NCBI GenBank assembly: GCA_041601535.1 | Contig: JBFIHZ010000180.1 | Location: 1-8,030 of the forward strand | Length of the DNA: 8,030 bases | Reading direction: 5' to 3' | DNA from: JBFIHZ01 sp041601535 | GTDB lineage: Bacteria; Pseudomonadota; Gammaproteobacteria; Xanthomonadales; SZUA-36 | Shown here: positions 1-4,964 of the stretch, piece by piece | Layout: every line of letters begins with the position of its first letter | Numbering within the stretch: the stretch's first letter is position 1 | Notes under the pieces: generated by a model | Database searches by the model: none | What the model saw: only the letters and a program-made list of their open reading frames with translations | Told to the model about the DNA's origin: nothing | Position numbers and translations under genes: made by a program

Positions 1-975
1 CTGCGACGGCAGCCTGGCGTTGATGCCCATCATCATGCCGGGGTGGGTACCCCAGGTGACGCTGGGTTCGATCTCGGACGCATCAATGGTCACCAGCCGG
101 TCGAAGCGCGCACCCTCGTCGGTCGACAGGGCCTTCCAGCGCTCCACGGCACGTTGCCAGGCATCGCCCTGCGGTGCCATCGGCCGGCCCTTGATGTATT
201 CAAAGGTGGTTTCATCCGGCGCCACCATGCCGGCGCGGGCGCCGCATTCGATGGACATATTGCACAGCGTCATGCGGCTTTCCATGTCCATCGCGCGGAT
301 GGTGCTGCCGTGGTATTCGATCACCGAGCCGGTGCCGCCGTCGACGCCGATGGTGCCAATAATGTGCAGGATCACGTCCTTGGCGCTGACGCCCGGACTC
401 AGCTCGCCGTCAACCCTGATGCCCAGTGTTCCGGGCTTGTGCTGCAGCAGGCATTGCGTGGCCAGTACATGGCCCACCTCGGTGGTGCCGATACCAAAGG
501 CCAGCGCGCCAAACGCGCCGTGCGTGGCGGTGTGGCTGTCACCGCAGACGATGGTCATGCCGGGTTGGGTGGCGCCCATTTCCGGCCCCATCACATGGAT
601 GATGCCGCGGTTGGGGCTGTCCCAGCCGTGCAGTTCAATACCGTACTCCGCGCAATTGCGGTAAAGCATCTCGACCTGCTGCCGCGCCTGCTCGGTGAAA
701 TAGGGGCGGTTGCCGTCGGCATCTGCCGGCAGGGTTGGGGTGGAATGGTCGATGGTGGCCAGGCAACGGTCGGTGCGGCGTACCTTGAGGCCGCGTTGTT
801 TGAGCTCGGCGAAGGCCTGTGGCGATGTGACCTCGTGCAGCAGATGCAGGTCAATATAAAGGATGGCCGGTGCGCCATCACCGCCGGGCGCGGATTCTTC
901 CCGCACCACGTGCTGTTGCCAGATCTTTTCGAACAGGGTCAGCGGTGCCTGCCGGGTCTGGCTGGCGCTGCTCAT
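1..975 (-). CDS. leuC: 3-isopropylmalate dehydratase large subunit, 3' end outside window
   Basis: Large subunit of isopropylmalate isomerase, an aconitase-family [4Fe-4S] enzyme. With the small subunit LeuD it converts 2-isopropylmalate to 3-isopropylmalate in the cytoplasm, the second step of leucine synthesis. The 325 visible codons match the N-terminal two thirds of the family: TLFEKIW near residues 13-19, YIDLHLLHEVTSPQAF at 40-55, VMGPEMGATQPGMTIVCGDS around 128-147 followed by HTATHGAFGALAFGIG, MTLCNMSIECGARAG around 235-249, VAPDETTF at 251-258, and TWGTHPGM at 307-314. The frame is still open at base 1, so the cysteine ligands of the cluster, which lie further on in LeuC, cannot be checked. 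ATG at 975 was chosen because it precedes the conserved LFEK motif by about a dozen residues. No Shine-Dalgarno precedes it. Instead the ATG overlaps the stop of a 23-codon ORF (ATGA), suggesting coupled translation. It follows leuA by 93 bases without a terminator, so co-transcription is likely. Confidence 0.96.
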   Translation of the reverse strand, partial: MSSASQTRQAPLTLFEKIWQQHVVREESAPGGDGAPAILYIDLHLLHEVTSPQAFAELKQRGLKVRRTDRCLATIDHSTPTLPADADGNRPYFTEQARQQVEMLYRNCAEYGIELHGWDSPNRGIIHVMGPEMGATQPGMTIVCGDSHTATHGAFGALAFGIGTTEVGHVLATQCLLQHKPGTLGIRVDGELSPGVSAKDVILHIIGTIGVDGGTGSVIEYHGSTIRAMDMESRMTLCNMSIECGARAGMVAPDETTFEYIKGRPMAPQGDAWQRAVERWKALSTDEGARFDRLVTIDASEIEPSVTWGTHPGMMMGINARLPSQ

Positions 976-1043
976 GCGGGGGTACCCGCGGTGGCAGCCG
1001 TAACGGCTGCCGGATTACAGGTTTGCGATGTTCCGCGTTTCAT
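972..1043 (-). CDS. 23-residue ORF coupled to leuC
   Basis: A small ORF in the leuA-leuC gap, starting 25 bases after the leuA stop. It begins ATG-AAA-CGC-GGA, and its TGA stop shares bases with the leuC ATG (ATGA). Its start has a strong Shine-Dalgarno, AAAGGA at 1055-1050, six bases upstream, whereas leuC has none. The predicted peptide is Ala/Thr-rich (MKRGTSQTC then mostly A, T, P, V and G) with no Leu codon, no membrane segment and no recognisable family. I infer that its job is to deliver ribosomes to leuC by termination-reinitiation rather than to make a functional peptide. An alternative is that a one-base difference has split an N-terminal extension from leuC. The extension would be unusual for LeuC, so I prefer coupling. 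Confidence 0.5.
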   Translation of the reverse strand: MKRGTSQTCNPAAVTAATAGTPA

Positions 1044-1049
1044 GATTTT

Positions 1050-1055
1050 TCCTTT
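1050..1055 (-). promoter_or_regulatory. ribosome binding site of the 23-codon ORF feeding leuC
   Basis: On the minus strand AAAGGA is followed by AAAATC and then ATG at 1043, a near-ideal Shine-Dalgarno with six-base spacing. It is the only convincing ribosome binding site between the leuA stop (1069) and the leuC start (975), so it probably sets translation of leuC indirectly through the coupled ORF. Confidence 0.6.
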
Positions 1056-1068
1056 GCGTGTGCTGCGG

Positions 1069-2622
1069 TCAAACGGCCGCTTTCAATCCGGGTTCGGCAG
1101 TGCTTTTACCCTGATGCTGGTGATGCCGGTTCATGATGGTGACCAGCGCCTGGGCTGAAGCTTCGACGATGTCGGTGGAAACGCCGGTTCCCTGGTAGCG
1201 GCTGGCACCTACCGTGGCGCGTACGATGGCCCGGCCCTGGGCGTCGCTGCCGCTGGATACGGCGCTGACCTGGAACTCCTCGACGTGCAGATCTTCATCG
1301 AGGATCTGCTTGATGGCGTTAACAATGGCGTTGACCGGACCGTCGCCGCGGCCGGAATACACCCGTGGCGCCTGGCCATCAAAGCGCAGTTTGACGCTGG
1401 CTTCGGCCGACTGATCGGACTGTTCCACCTCGGTGTGTATCGACACCGCGTCCAACACCCAGGGGCCAACCTGTTCGGTGCCGAGCACCAGCGCTTCGAT
1501 GTCTTCGTCGTAGACGCTTTTCTTGCGGTCGGCCAGCTGTTTGAACTTCACGAACAGTGTTTCCAGTTGTTCCTTTTCCACCGAGAAACCCAGGGTTTCC
1601 AGGCGGTCGCGGAAGGCATGACGGCCGCTGTGCTTGCCCAGTACCAGGCTGTTTTCCGGCACGCCCACGTCTTCCGGGCGCATGATTTCGTAGGTCTCGG
1701 CATGTTTCAGTACGCCGTCCTGGTGAATGCCTGCCTCGTGTGCAAAGGCATTGCGGCCGACGATGGCCTTGTTGGGTTGCACGCGTGAACCGGTGACCGC
1801 GCTGACCACGCGGCTGGCCGGGTACAGGCGGGTGGTGTCAATGCCGGTACGCAGCTGGTAACGGTCGTTGCGGGTGCGCAGCGCCATCACGGTTTCTTCC
1901 AGCGAGCAGTTGCCGGCGCGTTCACCAATGCCATTAATGGTGCATTCCACCTGGCGGGCGCCGCCTTCCACGGCGCCGAGGCTGTTGGCTACCGCCAGGC
2001 CCAGATCGTTGTGGCAATGGCAGCTCAGGATAACCGAGTCGTCCTTGCGCAGGTTCTCGTTGAGGTGCCTGAACTGCTCCTGGATTTCGCTGGGGGTTAC
2101 GTAGCCCACGGTATCAGGCACGTTCAGCACCCGTGCGCCGGCGTCGATGGCCGCCTGGAAATATTCAATCAGGTAGTCCTGCTCGGTGCGGCCGGCATCC
2201 TCGGCGGTAACCTCGATATCGTCAAACCACTGCTTGCCGAATTCCATGGCCGAGCACATCTCGTCGATGATCTGCTGCTTGCTCATATTGAGCTTGAATT
2301 CGCGGTGAATCGGACTGGTAGCGATAAAGATATGCAGCCGCTTGTGTGGCGCGGATTCCAGCGAGCGGGCCACCGCTTCGATATCACCATGGCGGGTACG
2401 GGACAGGCCGCAGATGGTGGCCTTCAGGCCCAGGTCACCGACCGCCTTGACGGACTCGAAATCGCCCTCGGAAGCCGCCGGGAAGCCGGCTTCGATTACG
2501 TCGACACCGAGCTCATCCAGCACCCGTGCAACCTGTAGCTTTTCCTTGACGTTCATGGAGCAGCCAGGAGATTGTTCGCCATCGCGCAAGGTGGTGTCAA
2601 AAATGTGTACGTAATCGTTCAT
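1069..2622 (-). CDS. leuA: 2-isopropylmalate synthase
   Basis: Catalyses the committed step of leucine synthesis: acetyl-CoA plus 2-ketoisovalerate to 2-isopropylmalate, in the cytoplasm. The 517 residues fit the usual 510-525 of proteobacterial LeuA. The N-terminal TIM-barrel domain opens with HIFDTTLRDGEQSPGCSM (6-23), which carries the metal ligand Asp14. It includes EAGFPAAS (44-51), the metal-binding HCHNDLGLAVANS (202-214, His202 and His204) and GERAGNCSLEE (233-243, Asn238). The linker carries NAFAHEAGIHQDG (291-303), and LGKHSGRHAF lies at 328-337. The C-terminal LeuA regulatory domain, residues about 385-500, contains YSGRGDGPVNAIVNAI and should bind leucine for feedback inhibition. 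ATG 2622 was chosen over an in-frame upstream start at 2706 because the conserved protein begins at MNDYVHIFD and GGAG lies eight bases before it. It sits 196 bases after ilvD and 93 before leuC on the same strand, probably within one operon. Confidence 0.97.
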   Translation of the reverse strand: MNDYVHIFDTTLRDGEQSPGCSMNVKEKLQVARVLDELGVDVIEAGFPAASEGDFESVKAVGDLGLKATICGLSRTRHGDIEAVARSLESAPHKRLHIFIATSPIHREFKLNMSKQQIIDEMCSAMEFGKQWFDDIEVTAEDAGRTEQDYLIEYFQAAIDAGARVLNVPDTVGYVTPSEIQEQFRHLNENLRKDDSVILSCHCHNDLGLAVANSLGAVEGGARQVECTINGIGERAGNCSLEETVMALRTRNDRYQLRTGIDTTRLYPASRVVSAVTGSRVQPNKAIVGRNAFAHEAGIHQDGVLKHAETYEIMRPEDVGVPENSLVLGKHSGRHAFRDRLETLGFSVEKEQLETLFVKFKQLADRKKSVYDEDIEALVLGTEQVGPWVLDAVSIHTEVEQSDQSAEASVKLRFDGQAPRVYSGRGDGPVNAIVNAIKQILDEDLHVEEFQVSAVSSGSDAQGRAIVRATVGASRYQGTGVSTDIVEASAQALVTIMNRHHQHQGKSTAEPGLKAAV

Positions 2623-2683
2623 AAGAATTACTCCGGTTGATTCCGTTGGCCTGCCAGCTGCAGCGCCATCCGGTTTGCTACAT

Positions 2684-2712
2684 TGACAGGTGAGGATGCA
2701 CACCACCTGTCA
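2684..2712. repeat. perfect 9-bp inverted repeat upstream of leuA
   Basis: TGACAGGTG (2684-2692) and CACCTGTCA (2704-2712) are exact inverted copies separated by 11 bases, in the ilvD-leuA gap and 62 bases before the leuA start. No U tract follows on the leuA strand, so it is not an intrinsic terminator. It could be a dimeric repressor operator or an RNA hairpin in the intercistronic leader. I cannot name a regulator. Confidence 0.5.
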
Positions 2713-2818
2713 GCTTTGTTACCGTGCCGCCGCCCCTGGGCGGTGGCCGGCTGGCTGGACCACGAAGCGGCTGTCTGGCAGCCCGTGATCCCGCATGAAA
2801 AATATGTCGTGCCGTGGT

Positions 2819-4501
2819 TCATGTTTCCGCCGTGTCAGCAGAGCCGAAAAATTGCGGAAAAGAAGTCACCGCGCCCTTGGAGGCCGAGGACACCAGATGG
2901 GCATACTTGGCCAGCGCACCCGAGGTGTACTGCTGTGGCCGCGGCTGCCAGTCGCCCCGGCGGCTTTCCAGGTCGGCATCGGTTTCCACCACCCGGCGGT
3001 CCACGTCAATGGTGATGATATCGCCTTCACGCAGCAGCCCGATGGGGCCGCCGTGGGCCGCTTCGGGGGCCACGTGGCCGACCATGAAACCATAGGTCGC
3101 GCCACTGAAGCGGCCGTCCGTCATCAGCGCTACGCTGGTATCCAGGCCCTGGCCGACCAATGCCGCGGTAACCGCCAGCATTTCGCGCATGCCCGGCCCG
3201 CCGCTGGGGCCTTCATTGCGGATGACGATCACATCACCGGCATTGATTTTGCGGCTCTGTACGGCCGCGAAGGCATCCTGCTCGCCTTCAAACACGCGCG
3301 CCGGACCGGTGAAACTGAAATTGCCATGACCGGCCAGCTTGGCCACGCAGCCCTCGGGGGCCAGGTTGCCGTACAGGATGCCGAAACCGCCGCGTGGTTT
3401 CAGCGGCTGGTCGAACTGCGTGACAACCTGCTGGCCGTGGGTTTCGGTGACCGAACTGCATTCTTCAAACAGGCTGCGGCCGGACACGGTAGGCGTATCG
3501 GTAATCAGGCCGGCGTTTTTCAGGCGATCGATGACCAGTGGTGTGCCGCCGGCGGTGAACAAGTCCGGCGCCATGAACCGGCCGGCCGGTTTCAGATCAC
3601 CAATGATGGGCGTCTGGCGCGAAATTTCATCGAACTCGTCGATGTCGAACTCCACGCCGGCCTCACGTGCGATGGCCAGCAAGTGCAAGACCGCGTTGGT
3701 GGAACCCGCGGTGGCGGTGACCACGGTGGCGGCATTGCGCAGGGACTCGTGGGTGACCAGGCTGCGCGGGCTGTGGCCTTCAGCCACCAGTTCCACGGCA
3801 CGTTTGCCGCATGCGCGCATGGCCTCCAGCTTGTCTGGGTGAACCGCCGGAATGTCATTCACGCCCACTGGCGACAGGCCCAGGGTAGTCAGCGCCATGG
3901 CCATGGTGTTGGCGGTGAACTGGCCGCCGCAGGCGCCGGCACCGGGGCAGGCCTCTTTCTCAATTTCGGTGAGTTCCGCATCATCAATCCTGCCGGCGGC
4001 GTGGGCACCCACGGCTTCGAACACATCCTGGATGGTAATGGGAATGCCGCGGTGCGAACCGGGCATGATGGAACCGCCGTAAATGACCATGCCGGGCACA
4101 TCCAGCCGCGCCAGCGCCATGGCGCCGGCCGGGATGGTCTTGTCACAACCCACCAGCGCGATCACGCCATCCAGGCAATGCCCGCGGGTGACCATTTCGA
4201 TGGAATCGGCCACCAGTTCACGCGACATCAGCGAGCATTTCATGCCCTCGGAGCCCATGGAAATGCCGTCGGATACCACGATGCTGCCAAACTCGATGGG
4301 GGTTCCGCCCGCGGCGCGGATGCCTTCCTTCAACGGCTCGGCCAGACGCCGCAGGTGCTCATTACACGGTGTGACTTCGGACCAGGTGTTCACGATGGCG
4401 ATCATCGGCTGATCGATTTCGGCATCCGTCAGGCCGGTGGCGCGTAACATGGCTCGGGCGGCGGCGCGGTCAGCCCCTTTCTTGATTTGGTCGCTTCTCA
4501 T
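2819..4501 (-). CDS. ilvD: dihydroxy-acid dehydratase
   Basis: Dehydrates 2,3-dihydroxyisovalerate to 2-ketoisovalerate and 2,3-dihydroxy-3-methylvalerate to 2-keto-3-methylvalerate. This is the shared penultimate step for valine, leucine and isoleucine, carried out in the cytoplasm. The 560 residues match the shorter IlvD branch rather than the roughly 616-residue enterobacterial form. Visible family hallmarks are TPCNEHL with Cys46, VGCDKTIPAGAMALAR with Cys119 and Lys121 (118-132), and PGAGACGGQFTANTMA with Cys191 (186-201). Three cysteines at these spots are the pattern of a [2Fe-2S] enzyme of this family. GPSGGPGMREM (431-441) and TDGRFSGATYGFMVGH (461-476) follow, with Ser466 as the likely catalytic base. 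ATG 4501 starts the conserved MRSDxIKKG N-terminus; a modest AGAG lies seven bases upstream. It is the first structural gene after the leucine/isoleucine attenuator. Its TGA overlaps an ATG of an unconvincing small ORF. Confidence 0.97.
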   Translation of the reverse strand: MRSDQIKKGADRAAARAMLRATGLTDAEIDQPMIAIVNTWSEVTPCNEHLRRLAEPLKEGIRAAGGTPIEFGSIVVSDGISMGSEGMKCSLMSRELVADSIEMVTRGHCLDGVIALVGCDKTIPAGAMALARLDVPGMVIYGGSIMPGSHRGIPITIQDVFEAVGAHAAGRIDDAELTEIEKEACPGAGACGGQFTANTMAMALTTLGLSPVGVNDIPAVHPDKLEAMRACGKRAVELVAEGHSPRSLVTHESLRNAATVVTATAGSTNAVLHLLAIAREAGVEFDIDEFDEISRQTPIIGDLKPAGRFMAPDLFTAGGTPLVIDRLKNAGLITDTPTVSGRSLFEECSSVTETHGQQVVTQFDQPLKPRGGFGILYGNLAPEGCVAKLAGHGNFSFTGPARVFEGEQDAFAAVQSRKINAGDVIVIRNEGPSGGPGMREMLAVTAALVGQGLDTSVALMTDGRFSGATYGFMVGHVAPEAAHGGPIGLLREGDIITIDVDRRVVETDADLESRRGDWQPRPQQYTSGALAKYAHLVSSASKGAVTSFPQFFGSADTAET

Positions 4502-4560
4502 GATGTTCTCTGTTGGTCCCTTGATTATCCGTCTTGCACTATGTCGTTTTCGTTACTGGT

Positions 4561-4589
4561 GGGCTCCGCCAGCGCGGCTTTCGGAGCCC
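4561..4589 (-). ncRNA. strong hairpin in the ilvD 5' untranslated region
   Basis: GGGCTCCG (4561-4568) and CGGAGCCC (4582-4589) form a perfect 8-bp GC-rich inverted repeat. The 13-base interior can add a 3-bp AGC/GCT stem with a three-base loop. It begins only seven bases after the U run of the attenuator terminator and ends 60 bases before the ilvD ATG. It has no U tract on either strand, so I do not call it a terminator. In read-through mRNA it would stand as an independent stem, perhaps stabilising or marking a processed 5' end. Confidence 0.55.
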
Positions 4590-4595
4590 TGAAAC

Positions 4596-4626
4596 AAAAA
4601 ACCCGCACCTTGGTGGCGCGGGTTTT
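4596..4626 (-). terminator. Rho-independent attenuator terminator before ilvD
   Basis: In the ilvD direction the RNA reads AAAACCCGC (4626-4618), an 11-base interior with ACC/GGT able to close it, then GCGGGTTTT (4606-4598) in a run of six T (4601-4596). The 9-bp arms are perfect. It lies 21 bases after the stop of the Leu/Ile-rich leader peptide and 95 bases before ilvD, so it can only act on the ilvD transcript. Its 5' arm (CCCGCGCC, 4622-4615) is fully complementary to GGCGCGGG at 4664-4657 inside the leader, giving the competing antiterminator. Flanking CCTGAAA (4630-4624) and TTTCAGG (4594-4588) are also inverted copies and may extend the stem. Confidence 0.85.
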
Positions 4627-4664
4627 CAGGTTAATCTGGATTGTGCTTAGCCTGTGCCCGCGCC
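4615..4664 (-). promoter_or_regulatory. antiterminator pairing of the ilv leader RNA
   Basis: GGCGCGGG (4664-4657, the Gly-Ala-Gly codons near the end of the leader peptide) pairs base for base with CCCGCGCC (4622-4615), the ascending arm of the terminator. A second helix, CAGG (4654-4651) with CCTG (4630-4627), can stack across a small internal loop, giving about 12 pairs. The first strand would be covered by a ribosome finishing the leader (stop 4649-4647) and left free by a ribosome stalled on the upstream Leu codons. That is the geometry of classical amino-acid attenuation. Confidence 0.7.
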
Positions 4665-4808
4665 TCTCTCAATAATAAGAGCAAGAAGAGAAATTAGGGC
4701 CAGAAGGCTGGCCGGCAACGGCAGGGCACGCGCTGCAGTACCCACACTGATAGCCGCCACGGACCGGCCGTGGTGGAAGTTCAGCAATGAGCGATTGTGC
4801 AAGCGCAT
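4647..4808 (-). CDS. Leu/Ile-rich leader peptide of the ilvD operon
   Basis: A short ORF whose C-terminal half is ALPLPASLLALISLLALII followed by ERGAGTG and a TAA stop. Within 18 consecutive codons, 8 are Leu and 3 are Ile, with no Val. Several of the Leu codons are CTT or CTA, while the neighbouring structural genes favour CTG. The architecture resembles enterobacterial IlvL (hydrophobic run, then a short Gly/Ala tail overlapping the antiterminator), but the sequence is not the same. Its presumed role is to let ribosome stalling report low charged tRNA-Leu or tRNA-Ile. The start is unresolved: ATG 4808 (53 residues) falls at the predicted transcription start and would be nearly leaderless; GTG 4760 and GTG 4745 (32 residues) are alternatives. 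None has a good Shine-Dalgarno. The frame also extends upstream to 4856, but that part overlaps the promoter. The region from 4730 to 4647 is the well-supported part. Confidence 0.75.
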   Translation of the reverse strand: MRLHNRSLLNFHHGRSVAAISVGTAARALPLPASLLALISLLALIIERGAGTG

Positions 4809-4814
4809 GAGTCG

Positions 4815-4843
4815 ATTCGACCATAGCGAAAAAATGATGTCAA
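4815..4843 (-). promoter_or_regulatory. sigma-70 type promoter of the ilvD leader
   Basis: On the minus strand a consensus -35 TTGACA (4843-4838) is followed, after exactly 17 bases, by TCGAAT (4820-4815), which matches four of six positions of TATAAT. Transcription would start near A4808. The downstream order of leader ORF, terminator and ilvD fits. The upstream flank is AT-rich and carries two direct repeats. A perfect -35 with a weak -10 could indicate activator or stringent control, but this is inference. Confidence 0.6.
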
Positions 4844-4866
4844 CCATTATTTTCAAACACCTGCAG

Positions 4867-4896
4867 ATTAATGCTGAAGTTAAAAATATTAATGCT
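4867..4896. repeat. two AGCATTAAT direct repeats upstream of the ilv promoter
   Basis: On the minus strand AGCATTAAT occurs at 4896-4888 and again at 4875-4867. The repeats are 21 bases start to start, about two helical turns, and lie some 24 bases upstream of the -35 box. The surrounding sequence is distinctly AT-rich compared with the rest of the window. This placement suits an activator site or an UP-like element. The second copy sits in CAGCATTAATCTG, whose CAG...CTG ends faintly recall Lrp sites. No protein can be assigned from sequence alone. Confidence 0.4.
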
Positions 4897-4964
4897 TGTC
4901 ACGCGGCCTCTGAGTGCGCCTTCAATGGTTGAGCGGTGGTCGGGCAATGGCGTTGACTCTGCGT
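4897..4964. other. spacer after the cytochrome gene, no gene seen
   Basis: The first part of the 463-base gap between the multihaem cytochrome gene and ilvD (4502-4964). I see no RNA gene, no credible ORF, and no GC hairpin plus U tract that would end the cytochrome transcript. Read-through towards the ilv leader is therefore possible. The rest of the gap is occupied by the repeats, promoter, leader and attenuator. Confidence 0.4.

Noticed and set aside
43..1158. A 371-codon plus-strand open frame
   Set aside because: Antisense to leuC and the end of leuA; low-complexity translation with no domain.
2683..2688. TTGACA on the plus strand as a -35 box
   Set aside because: No plausible -10 box at 16-18 bases and no plus-strand gene to serve; it is part of the inverted repeat.
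2623..2706. N-terminal extension of LeuA from an upstream in-frame start
   Set aside because: The extra 28 residues match nothing in LeuA, and the GGAG site fits the ATG at 2622.
2730..2743. CCGCCC/GGGCGG hairpin as an ilvD terminator
   Set aside because: The loop would be only two bases and no U tract follows on the minus strand.
2628..2822. A 64-codon minus-strand ORF filling the ilvD-leuA gap, with its ATG overlapping the ilvD stop
   Set aside because: Weak Shine-Dalgarno, mixed codon use, no recognisable protein, and no Leu/Ile/Val run that would make it a leader. The overlap could be chance. Conservation in relatives would reopen it.
2795..4447. A 550-codon open frame on the plus strand
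   Set aside because: It is exactly antisense to ilvD. High GC keeps the opposite frame open, its product resembles no family, and ilvD is unmistakable.
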